From Bremia lactucae (lineage: Eukaryota; Oomycota; Peronosporomycetes; Peronosporales; Peronosporaceae): a stretch of DNA of 62,958 nt. Numbering within the stretch: position 1 is the first letter of the stretch; each line of letters starts with the position of its first letter. The stretch is from contig NC_090628.1 in the NCBI RefSeq assembly GCF_004359215.1, forward strand, positions 183,611 through 246,568, in the 5' to 3' direction. A program made the position numbers and the translations under genes. Shown one piece after another: positions 53,386 through 62,958 of the stretch. The notes beneath the pieces are model-generated. The model had not been told where the DNA came from. It made no database searches and saw only the letters and a list, made by a program, of their open reading frames with translations.

Positions 53386-54261
53386 NNNNNNNNNNNNNNN
53401 NNNNNNNNNNNNNNNNNNNNNNNNNNNNNNNNNNNNNNNNNNNNNNNNNNNNNNNNNNNNNNNNNNNNNNNNNNNNNNNNNNNNNNNNNNNNNNNNNNNN
53501 NNNNNNNNNNNNNNNNNNNNNNNNNNNNNNNNNNNNNNNNNNNNNNNNNNNNNNNNNNNNNNNNNNNNNNNNNNNNNNNNNNNNNNNNNNNNNNNNNNNN
53601 NNNNNNNNNNNNNNNNNNNNNNNNNNNNNNNNNNNNNNNNNNNNNNNNNNNNNNNNNNNNNNNNNNNNNNNNNNNNNNNNNNNNNNNNNNNNNNNNNNNN
53701 NNNNNNNNNNNNNNNNNNNNNNNNNNNNNNNNNNNNNNNNNNNNNNNNNNNNNNNNNNNNNNNNNNNNNNNNNNNNNNNNNNNNNNNNNNNNNNNNNNNN
53801 NNNNNNNNNNNNNNNNNNNNNNNNNNNNNNNNNNNNNNNNNNNNNNNNNNNNNNNNNNNNNNNNNNNNNNNNNNNNNNNNNNNNNNNNNNNNNNNNNNNN
53901 NNNNNNNNNNNNNNNNNNNNNNNNNNNNNNNNNNNNNNNNNNNNNNNNNNNNNNNNNNNNNNNNNNNNNNNNNNNNNNNNNNNNNNNNNNNNNNNNNNNN
54001 NNNNNNNNNNNNNNNNNNNNNNNNNNNNNNNNNNNNNNNNNNNNNNNNNNNNNNNNNNNNNNNNNNNNNNNNNNNNNNNNNNNNNNNNNNNNNNNNNNNN
54101 NNNNNNNNNNNNNNNNNNNNNNNNNNNNNNNNNNNNNNNNNNNNNNNNNNNNNNNNNNNNNNNNNNNNNNNNNNNNNNNNNNNNNNNNNNNNNNNNNNNN
54201 NNNNNNNNNNNNNNNNNNNNNNNNNNNNNNNNNNNNNNNNNNNNNNNNNNNNNNNNNNNNN
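53386..54261. other. Assembly gap (876 N)
   Basis: From element 5, gag, leader and most of the LINE tail (about 2.5 kb) should lie here, so the gap is probably under-sized or the unit is deleted. ORFs drawn across it are meaningless. Confidence 0.95.
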
Positions 54262-54535
54262 ATGTATTTGGATGTGTAACAATCCCATAGCAAATGTTGT
54301 GGAGTTTCAGGTGTTAAACAGCCATGAACACAATAAATGTCTGAAGTATGCCAGCCATATTTATAACGGAAACCCAATCCGTTGAGTTGTAATCTAAACA
54401 GAAAATCTGAGAATTTTGGAAAAATGTCTTGGTGAAGTTTCCGTCGGGTAAGGCTAAAATCGATAGATGGTTTGATGTTTTGAAGACCTAATGGTTCTAT
54501 GTTTTATTTCCACCTCCCATTATGATTTGGGGGAT
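54262..54535 (-). pseudogene. LINE zf-RVT fragment, element 4
   Basis: GFRYKYGWHTSDIYCVHGC, then LTPETPQHLLWDC, immediately right of the gap. Somewhat diverged from the other copies (LTPE for LAPE). Confidence 0.7.
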
Positions 54536-54539
54536 TTGA

Positions 54540-54610
54540 CGGCCCCGGGGTTCGAACCTGGGACCTCCCGGTCCTGAAGTGAGTGGCGGGCCAATACACC
54601 ACCAAGATCG
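54540..54610 (-). repeat. tRNA-derived head, element 4
   Basis: The B box here is a perfect GGTTCGAACCC (54548-54558). The A box has one change (TGGTGTATTGG). Confidence 0.6.
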
Positions 54611-54789
54611 GTAGAGTGGACTTCTGGTCTCAGAAATATAACTAACTCTACATGCTCAAACCCAAATAGAGCTTTGAGTTGTCATAAGAAGCGCGTTGCC
54701 CCTTCCGACAGTTCTGGAAACTCTTCCATTTCAGTGAAGGGATAGTCTTAAAAAGACTCAGACGTGGAATGACTACGAGTGCTACCAGG

Positions 54790-55271
54790 TGTAGCGAGGC
54801 TACCTCGCTCCTTATGTCAGAGGAAGACTTTAGACTCAGAGAGTCTCTTAGTTCTATAAAACGAATGGGTTCAACAACTCAGGGAGTCGTACAAGCTATT
54901 AATGCTCAATGAATCCTAGTTTAAGGAATTCAGGGGCTCGTACAATTAAGTAGCAACTAGTGCCCAAGAGCATATACATTTGAAAAGCTTCTATCTCTTA
55001 TAGATCAATACGCAAGCCTTAGAAATGCACTTGACGCTTATAAGATCAAAAAGATAACTACACTTTATTTTATTATTTATACTAGAACCGCACCCTAGTT
55101 AAATAAAAATAGATTTCGGCCGCCAGATTTATATCTGGCGGCGACCACATTTGTTACCCATACTAAATGGGATTTAAGTAACGAACTATTTTAAAATTAG
55201 ATAAAAGGGTATTACCCATAGAGTCAATGTACCACAACTACGGTTCTCCGAACGATGTGTGCCCCATTACA
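54790..55271 (-). repeat. Shared LTR 4, 482 bp
   Basis: TGTAGCGAGG...CCCATTACA. PBS 54778-54787 on the left and CCCCCC polypurine tract (minus GGGGGGA, 55272-55279) on the right. It lacks the seven-base deletion seen in LTRs 2 and 3. Confidence 0.85.
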
Positions 55272-55380
55272 TCCCCCCATCAGACTGTTGACATCGAGTG
55301 ACAACAATCGCTTCATTTCCTCTTTGACGTTGGAACCTAAACAGCCAACCGTTTGGTTGCATTTTTCATTCCTTTGTCTC

Positions 55381-55830
55381 ATGACAATCAAGCGTGAGTC
55401 ACAAACTTATAGCACCTTCCTCGACGATGAGGGGATGGTGGACTTGGAAAGTCACTATTGTTGATCTTTTTTTTATTAACACCATCAGAGGATGAGGAGA
55501 AAGAGCGTCGCTCTTACTCGCCTTCTCCTCCGGATGAACGTCGGCGGGCCCCGAATCCGTTCCCAGGACGTGGTGCCGCTGATGTCTTAACTGTATTGAG
55601 CAGGACAGGACTCTGAGACCAACATCATTACGAATGCGCTCGATGGAGAGCAAGAAAAGGCAATCCTCATAGAGGAACAAGCTCGTTGTCGAGCTGCTGA
55701 GATAGCGAAAGCTAAAGCTCATAGTGAATATAGATCCACCCCGCTTAGTGTGAAAGAGCCTCTCAAAGTGATTGCGGGTCACGGCTTGGCTACCTGGATC
55801 TCCGGTCCTCTGCGCGGACCGGAGATCAGG
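55381..55830 (+). pseudogene. Opposite-strand ORF, element 5, truncated by deletion
   Basis: ATG 55381 (MTIKRESQTYSTFLDDEGMV, then LESHYC). The FLLTPSEDEEKERR part follows after the T-run indel. At 55797 the sequence ends in a hairpin and jumps to the integrase linker, losing the middle of the ORF. Confidence 0.55.
55797..55827. repeat. Perfect 12-bp hairpin at a deletion joint
   Basis: Arms GATCTCCGGTCC (55797-55808) and GGACCGGAGATC (55816-55827) with the loop TCTGCGC. Other copies have only the left arm, so the right arm arose with the deletion. Confidence 0.85.
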
Positions 55831-55842
55831 TTCCCTCGCGCA

Positions 55843-56990
55843 TCAAGCAGCGCGGGAGGGGGGCCGAAATTTCGAGAGAAGCACTTGATGCTTTAAAGCA
55901 CGAGGTGCAATTTCTTTGTTAAAGCCTTGCTCGGGTTGAGAGCTCTTTTGAGGTGGTTCAGAACTGTCTTTTGATGCTGGAGCGTCAGCACCCTCGTTTA
56001 GAGAGCCAGCTGGATATCCTGGTGATGATGCAACAATCTGCGGCACGACCGCCTGTCTCGGCGCAAGCGCCTTCAAGTCCACGTGGGAAGGGTCCCGATA
56101 TGGCTTAAGCAAGCCAACGTAGACCACTGGGTGTGTACGCAGCTTGCTAGAAAGGTTTAGCGTATAAGCTAGGCTCTTCATGGCCACGACCGTAAATGGT
56201 CTAATAAAGCGCGGGCGCAATTTGGTCTTGAAGACCGCGAAAACCAATTGATAGGTAGAATTTTAGCGTTTAGTAAAACTCGGTCTCCGACCATATAAGA
56301 ATTTTTTTTAATACAGCTTCTGCATTTGCATCTGCTTGTTCTTTTTGTTTGTCTTGGCTACCAGCCATCGTATCCCTTACATGTCTTAAGACACTAAACG
56401 CGTCGCGAGAAACTCGCTTACTTATTTCCGAACGGTAACAGGGCTGATATCGGCAAGCCTATCGGCTAATTCTCCCCCACCAAGCCCCGAACCACGCAGT
56501 GGTATCGTCAATGGAACGCGTGGGTGGGTAAGACCGTTTACATACAACGGAGTATAGCTTGTAGAGGCATGTACAGCGTTATTTAACGCAAACTCCACCA
56601 CTGGGACCATTGAGCTCCAGCGCTTTGGTGTCTGAGCACTCACACTGCGTAAAACGTCTTTTAAGACGGGATTGACACGTTTAGTTTGACCATCGGTCTG
56701 CGGATCGTCCGCAGTGGACATATCCAATCTGGTGCCAAGCAGTCGGAAAATTGATTTCCAGAATTTACCCGTGAACGGGTGTCACGATCAGAGACAGTTG
56801 CCACTGGCAAATCATGTTGTCGAAACACGCGATCAATAAACAGCTCAGCTGTAACTTCACCATTCATGGAATCCGGCACGGCCGCTAATTGAGCCATTTT
56901 GCTCAATCGGTCAACAAAGACCACTATGCCGGAGTTACCGGCTGAATCTTTCGTAGACTAAATAAAATCCATACTAATCGACTCTTAGCA
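55843..56990 (-). pseudogene. Integrase, element 5
   Basis: Pieces 56661-56924 (VFVDRLSKMAQ, first part of core), 56422-56727 (TADDPQTDGQTKRVNPVL; K at 56680-56682) and 55843-56247 (GPY/F and linker). Frameshifts near 56760 and 56270. The chromodomain is deleted. Confidence 0.85.
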
Positions 56991-57191
56991 ACCTACGGGG
57001 ACGGGAAGACTCGCCAGTGGCGCAGCAGCATGCGCCGAGGATTTAACCCGTTGGCAAGTTTCGCATGTGCGAACATATGTGCTGACCCATTTATAAAGTT
57101 TGGGCCGCCAATAATACTGGCTTATAGAGCCGTAGGTCTTTTCTCTATCGAAATGACCACCAAGGACAGCATAGAGGATTCGGTACTTCAA
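56985..57191 (-). pseudogene. Integrase HHCC zinc-finger region, element 5
   Basis: GGHFDREKTYGSISQYYW, then TCETCQRVKSSAH. The second His and both Cys are present. The first His of the usual 'H..P..GH' start is not. This is the only copy where the module is in one open frame. Confidence 0.7.
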
Positions 57192-57740
57192 ATCCTCATC
57201 ATGACATCATGAGGAACAACGACATGTGGAGGGTCCGCGATGTCTGTGCAACAAAGCAACAGGTCGTTATCGATAGAAAGTCGATGTAACCTTGCACGCA
57301 AACGTGCCGACAATTTATAATCTGATTCAGTGCTCTTTAGAGCTCGTAGCAGAGCTACACACTGTTCATCCTTGGCGCAAGCCGAACGGATTAATTCAGT
57401 AATAGGCGACATTATAGTCGTTAAATGAGAGAGCTCAAAATCTGACCTGCGTGATAACGCATCGGCCAAAGCATTCTGCTTGCTGGGCTTATACTTCACC
57501 TCGAAGTTGTATTCTGCGTAAAGGATAGCGATCGCGCCATTCTCTGTGATAGATGGGGCGACTTAGTCGCCGTGCGTAATGATGCGTGATCAGTATATAT
57601 CAGAAACGGCTTAGAGCCGAGCAGATGAAAACCCTGAATCTGTCGAGAGCATACTTCATAGCAAGTAACTCTTTGTCATGAAATGGATAGTTCATTTCCG
57701 CAGCTTTAAGCTGTCTAGCCTCGAACGCAATAATACGTTC
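57188..57740 (-). pseudogene. RNase H end, element 5
   Basis: YKPSKQNALADALSRRSDFE runs into the spacer in one frame (57188-57499), so the frame break shared by elements 2, 3, 4 and contig C is absent here. Element 5 therefore branched off before it. Confidence 0.75.
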
Positions 57741-58821
57741 ATGCACTGCCAATGGCAAAATCTGATGCGTCACAGACGACACTGAAAGGCCAGTTTGGGT
57801 TTGGCAGTACCAGAATCGGGGCATGGATAAGAGTATCCTTAACTGCTCGAGAAGCATTTTTTTCGGTGCTAGTCCAGCACCATTATGTATCCTTTTAAGG
57901 AGATTAGATGACCCAACCACTTACGCAAATTCTTTTGGTTTTTAGAAATCGGCCAATCTACTATGGCTTTCACCTTAGCGGGATCCGCTCGAAGGCCTCG
58001 CTTTTCAATGAAGCATTCTTAAAAAGGAATTTCCTCTGCGCCAAAAATGCATTTAGATGCATTGGCATACAATTTATATGTGCGCATACACTCGAGCAAT
58101 GCCCACAAATGGTCTAAACGATTGTCCATATCAGACGACCCTGCTACGCACGACTATGGACAAAAATGTCATCGACATAAGTCTGTGCATAACCTCGATG
58201 AGAGCGAAATAGTTGCGTCACTAGACGATGAAATGTTGCCGGGGCGTTGAAAGCCCTTGTGGCATAACCAGCCACTCCGAGAACATGCCGCTTGGTGTAA
58301 CCGCTATAAGCGGGATATCGCTAGCTCGCATGAGCAATTGGTAGTAACCATCGACCAAGTCCAATGCGCTGTACTTGTACATCCCACCATATTGTTCTAA
58401 AGAACATCCTTTCTAGGAATGGGGGTTTGTACTGGTATGGTGACAGCATTAAGCTGATTAGAAGCATGTACAATGCGCCATTTACCATTTGACTTTTTGA
58501 CACAAAGTGTCGGTGTCGAACGAGGAGATTTGCGATATCGTACCATTCCAGCCTCGTGCTTAGCACAGAAGAAGTCGTCAATGACGTCTCACTGCTCCTT
58601 TGGTAAAGGCCATTGTCTTTCGACATAGATTTGGTTCCCGGAACCAAGTCAATTTCATGACGAACACCTCTATCCGGAGGTAGAACAGATGGTGGATTAT
58701 TACATACCACATCTGGGAATTCCTTAATCAAGGAATAAAAGGGATCCGTTAGGATCTTTAAGGATCGATGACCCATTTCGCGCACTAAGTGCAGCTTTTG
58801 TGTCATCCAGGACAGCCTCAT
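57741..58821 (-). pseudogene. Reverse transcriptase, element 5
   Basis: YVDD 58168-58179 and amber 58144-58146 are present. The N-terminal part and fingers are in 58321-58821 (166 codons). The connection region 57600-57920 contains the thumb-like NLLKRIHNGAGLAPKK. Confidence 0.85.
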
Positions 58822-59149
58822 CTAGAAGTGACGATGAGTTTAACTCAATTGTTGGTCGAAAGACCACCATCTCAGATGAGTTACCAGCCTTTGAGGCTCG
58901 GCCGCACTCATCAACAGACATTTCGTCTAGCTCTAAAAGAGCACGTAACGAAAGTTGCCGCAAGGCTTGTTTCACCTTCAATTTCACCGGTTACACCATT
59001 CACTCGTATCACTTTGTGAGGGTAAACGCTTCGCGTCTCCTCTGTCTTGGAGTGAAGACATTACGCCTCTAAGAGGAGTTAGGTAACTCAATTATCTTAT
59101 CCAGCCAACGTTTACGTGTCGCTTTACGTGCATAAGAAGGATTTGACCC

Positions 59150-60130
59150 AAAATGCCCTGGCGAACCGCGAATAGTGTCACTACTGACACTCAGTATGGT
59201 GCCACCTCGGCCGACCACACTCGGTGGACTGAGACGTTCCACTCCACGTATCTCAATGGTATTGCACTCTTGAGGTTCTGGCGAACCGTTGATAGTGTAA
59301 CTACTGACACTCAGTATGGTGCCACCTCAGCCGACCAGACTCGGTGGACTTAGACGTGCCACTCCACGTATCTCAGGAATATTACGGGCCCTTGATGACT
59401 CGGTCTTAGGCCAACAATGGTCCAGCATTCAGTGAATTGTTATTACAACGAGTGTCACTCGACGTAGTACGTGCGGTTCCACTCGGCGTTAGGCCAACAA
59501 TGCTTCCATCATTCAGTGAATCGTTATTACAACGAGTGTCACTCGACGGAGTATGTGCCGTTCTACTTCCTTCTTCGAATTGGGCTCAAATTAATGTTTT
59601 TGACACTGGAGCTTAGTAATTCATTCATTTCGATGTCTAAAACACTGACAGACTCAGTCAATGATGCGCGCCAATAGCGCTTTTGTAGCCTTGCAAAAGT
59701 GGATTCAAGACTCTCCAAAACTTCGCGAAGAACATTGCGCATGGCGCCTAAGGTCTTAGACCTCGAATGGATCCATGGCTTATGGCGTTCATGCCGGGCC
59801 ATTCCAAGGATGAGATAATATCTCGAATTCAAATCAAGGACGAGACAGCATTCTATACTGCCAAAGACCAAAACTTTATACCTAAGTTCAATGGAACCTT
59901 AGAAACAGTGATACAAGTCCCAGTCGCTAAGCGAACAGTGATTGTATCAGTTTTATGCGCTTTAAGCGCCTCAACGTATTGTTAGCTTCCTTCAAGGGAA
60001 GACGTCGAGCATAATTGCAAGACGCTTCTGAGTCAATTAAAATTGACCATGGCTCATGAAAGCCCTTCCCAGTCGCTTGAGCGACTAGCAAGCCAGGCGT
60101 GTACTCACGCTTCGTACCATTACGCACCGA
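59150..60130 (-). pseudogene. Protease and PR-RT spacer, element 5
   Basis: 59927-60127 keeps the protease frame open across the active site, but it reads LIDSEAS: Glu replaces Gly in D-S/T-G. 59563-59871 encodes YYLILGMARHERHKPWI. The spacer has both the 120-bp and 83-bp tandem repeats. Confidence 0.75.
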
Positions 60131-60400
60131 GTTAATTGGGACTAGGTGCTGTTTACTCTCATCTCCTAAGGGTTCAACAGAGCCTAGGTCTTCCCCAGTA
60201 GGGCGCCTCGGACCTACTTGGTATCGATGTTTTCCCGCAACGTACCAGATTTCTGGTATAGGTTGGGATTGGTGCTCTTTCGAGCTTTACGCGTATATCG
60301 TAGGGGACAGGTTGGACGTAAATGTTTCGTGCTTCCGCGCATATAACATCTACGGATGTTCTTATGCTATTTCACAGATTAAAAAGAACCTTCTCCTTCC

Positions 60401-61085
60401 TCAAACAGGCTTAGAACCATGGGTTTCGTAAAACCCATTTGCTCGAGAGCTTGCTCGGTAAACATGCGTGCTAACACGAGCAGACTTAATGTTGAACCCA
60501 GCGCGCAGCGCTATGGCAACTGTCTCTTCGAAAGTGGCAGGATGAGAATGGAATAATTCCGTCCAGGCAACGCTCTCATTGAGACCCTCCATACAGATCG
60601 TTTCGACAATTGCTTCTTTCACCGGGTCTTGATGCATAGATGCAATGAGAGTTCTCAACTCCTGGACATAGCCCCCTAGGGTTCGTTTACCCTGTTGAGT
60701 CGCTAGGAGCCGTGATCGTTTGCGAAAAGCCTGTTCGAGCGGTGCAAACATTTAGTCATTTGCTGTTTGAGCGAAACTCATGCGGGAAAAGCGTCATTTA
60801 TGAACGTTAGACACGATAGTACCCACTCCATTGCTCTACCTCCGAGTTTGGAAATGTCCATAGCCACCTTTTGCCATTCTGTTAAGAGCAAGGCGGAATC
60901 AATGAACATCTCCACCTGCTTAATTCAAAAAGGAGATTTTCTCCCTCTTTTCCTACAAATGTCTTTACATTGACAGCTAGAGGATGATCCTTTGGCTCTA
61001 AATCGGGTACAGAGATGTACCGGGTTGGCATCGATGCCGCAAGGTGATCTTGTGCCTGGTCGACCAGGGAGGATTCATGTCGCAT
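60401..61085 (-). pseudogene. Gag, element 5
   Basis: N-terminal part 60882-61085 ([20 protein letters not shown]) and capsid part 60401-60751 (FAPLEQAFRKRSRLLATQQG). A two-base loss near 60752 separates them. Confidence 0.75.
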
Positions 61086-61735
61086 GAAGGCTTCAAGCCT
61101 TGCATGTAGGACCTCTGATTAAGGTACGTGGCATTATACTTATTTATCTTAATAGGTGAGCCAAAATGATGTATGAGTTATCTTCTTAGCGAAAACGGAT
61201 GCATAGGTTTATTGTGTCGAAATCTTCTGTGAAAGTCGAAGGTCGAGGTCATGTGGATGGCGTTCTAGTTTAAACTTGAGGTACTGTGAAGGAAATTCCA
61301 ATCTTTCGAGATGATGTGCGGGGAAATTGCTGCGTCAGTCATAGAGCTGCTTACATGATTTAACACCTACCTAGGTGGTGGCGCACATCTCAATTTTAAT
61401 TAGGTATCATTGAGATAAAGCACTAAAGTGAATTTGCGCCGTGCAAGCCGTTGAGCGTAGCTGAAAGACGTGGCTACACAATCGTGTGTGAATGATCTTG
61501 TTTTTCCCTTAGCCAAATGAAAGTATTTCCTGGCACGGACTCAATTAGTTAAAACGAAGACGATAGTTACCATGATTCTTGGCTAGAAGTTTGATCTGGA
61601 GAAGTCGGGGCATACAGCAATGTGCTTCAAATCGTGAAAGTTGATACGAGGTTTCTTGAAATAGCGGTCAGAAAATGGCTGGTAATATATCGCGAAGGCG
61701 GTACCCCCTAAAGCTTGATAGAAACTTCATACCCG
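61086..61735 (-). other. Leader, element 5
   Basis: Same as the other leaders but continues directly into the LINE tail (TTCATACCCGCATGAAG), giving the state before insertion of the chromodomain block. Confidence 0.6.
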
Positions 61736-62720
61736 CATGAAGAGTCGAGTTTTGCAAAAATGAAGAGACTGCAATTCAGTTGTAGTAATGAACTCGTGAA
61801 AACGAGCTTGTTGACTGCAATTGTAACCAGGAAGTATATACTTCGCAAACGCGTGATGGAAGAACTGAATTTGTTTTGTAGTTTAGTAATGGAGAGATGA
61901 TAGTCGAAGTTGAAATCTTCAAATAAACACTGATGTTTAAAAGTTGAAAGTGATCTTGTACTGTGTCCAGTTAAGTTAAGTTGTAACTCAATCGTGAAGT
62001 CAAGAACATGGCTCAAAAATCAGGTAAGGCAAGCTTGAGGCGAGCGTTTAGGATGTGGTGAAGAAGTTGAATGGGTCGCTATTGTGAAAACGATTCCACT
62101 CGTGTTTAAATGAATTAAGTTGGAATTTGTTCTTGGACGAGTTCGTCTTGTGTGGGTGGGTGAGAGTCTCAAGAAAGCAGCTGTAAATGCAGGCGAATCA
62201 TCGTAAGACATTGCCTAAAAACACCGATGAATGTAAGGCAAGGTGCGTCATAAATTGCCTTATTACGATTGATCCATAGAGTCCGAAGGATGCAGCATCG
62301 AAAATGTTAAAAATGCGTATAGGTAATGTAGTTCCAAACTTGGCATGATGTTGGGTTGGAACTTCAAGGTTGATGAGAAAAAGAGTGTATCTCAGTGTAT
62401 AGATGTTCCGAAAATCCATTCGAGCGGGGGAAGGAATAGACGCCAGATGTATTTGGATGTGTAACAATCCCATAGCAAATGTTGTGGAGTTTCAGGTGTT
62501 AAACAGCCATGAACACAATAAATGTCTGAAGTATGCCAGCCATATTGATAACGGAAACCCAATCCGTTGAGTTGTAATCTAAACAGAAAATCTGAGAATT
62601 TTGGAAAAATGTCTTGGTGAAGTTTCCGTCGGGTAAGGCTAAAATCGCTTGATGGGTTGATGTTTTGAAGACCTCATGGTTCTATGTTTTGTTTCCACCT
62701 CCCATTATGATTTGGGGGAT
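61736..62720 (-). pseudogene. LINE ORF2 C-terminal fragment and tail, element 5
   Basis: Same block as at 18662-19648 with its own small indels (for example AAAAACACC near 62220). The zf-RVT part is near 62480-62560. Confidence 0.7.
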
Positions 62721-62721
62721 T

Positions 62722-62795
62722 TGACGGCCCCGGGGTTCGAACCTGGGACCTCCCGGTCCTGAAGTGAGTGGCGGGCCACTACACCACCAAGATCG
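62722..62795 (-). repeat. tRNA-derived head, element 5
   Basis: B box GGTTCGAACCC near 62732-62742 and A box TGGTGTAGTGG at 62776-62786, both perfect to consensus. The best-preserved copy of the head. Confidence 0.6.
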
Positions 62796-62958
62796 GTAGA
62801 GTGGACTTCTGGTCTCAGAAATATAACTAACTCTACATGCTCAAACCCAAATAGAGCTTTGAGTTGTCATAAGAAGCGCGTTGCCCCTTCCGACAGTTCT
62901 GGAAACTCTTCCATTTCAGTGAAGGCATAGTCTTAAAAAGACTCAGACGTAGAATGAC

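Larger units (their letters stand above)
48052..54789 (-). mobile_element. Ty3/gypsy chromovirus, element 4 (gag in gap)
   Basis: Polypurine tract 48052-48063, opposite-strand ORF, integrase, RT-RNase H, PR; then 876 N; then LINE block, tRNA-like head (54540-54610), PBS 54778-54787. The gap covers gag and leader. Confidence 0.85.
55272..62958 (-). mobile_element. Ty3/gypsy chromovirus, element 5 (5' LTR just outside)
   Basis: The clearest full unit: about 8.17 kb from LTR 54790 to the expected next LTR just past the window end. It lacks the 420-bp chromodomain block and about 600 bp of the opposite-strand ORF/chromodomain. Confidence 0.85.

Noticed and set aside
53183..54385. Long ORFs across the N run
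   Set aside because: Almost entirely unknown residues; an artefact of the 876-N gap.
1..62958. CRISPR arrays, bacterial operons, rRNA genes
   Set aside because: No evenly spaced short repeats with unique spacers, no Shine-Dalgarno-style operons, and no rRNA sequence were seen; the content is eukaryotic.

Overview
The window looks like a repeat-rich chromosome segment of an oomycete (a Phytophthora or downy-mildew relative). I infer this from the Ty3/gypsy Gag, RT and integrase protein style, the short GT-AG intron, and compact host genes with almost no spacing. I cannot name the species from sequence alone. The window is a scaffold: it has N runs at 2801-2955, 6949-7048, 12059-12158 and 53386-54261, and single N bases at 31798 and 41439.

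Left third (1-12.1 kb). Old transposon debris (1-4.3 kb) is followed by a small host gene island. The island holds a zinc-finger/F-box-like gene on the minus strand (4864-5580), a damaged LTV1-like gene (5686-6463), an intact MTR4-type exosome helicase (7050-10244) and an intact YTM1/WDR12 gene with a 21-nt first exon (10541-11933). Three of the four belong to ribosome assembly or rRNA processing. A 390-bp gag-like direct repeat flanks the first two genes.

Right four fifths (12.2-63 kb). This is almost wholly one chromodomain-bearing Ty3/gypsy family read on the minus strand, in head-to-tail units that share single LTRs (24335, 34307, 47577, 54790; a separate 5' LTR at 19897). Going 5' to 3' on the minus strand, a unit is: LTR, primer-binding site, a captured tRNA-like/LINE fragment, leader, gag, protease, RT-RNase H, integrase with chromodomain, an open frame on the opposite strand, polypurine tract, LTR. 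A rearranged Ty1/copia element sits at 20.4-24.1 kb, and another copia RNase H piece at 40.9-41.4 kb.

Every scorable copy has an amber codon just after the RT YVDD box and a lysine in place of the integrase catalytic glutamate, so the amplified units were already dead. Parts of the array look like assembly artefacts: a 4.43-kb near-identical overlap bounded by the two single Ns, and three patches that read as base-by-base blends of two repeat sequences. The most promising biology is the opposite-strand ORF between integrase and 3' LTR. It begins just inside the LTR and its coiled-coil-like C-terminus overlaps the integrase linker and chromodomain in antisense.
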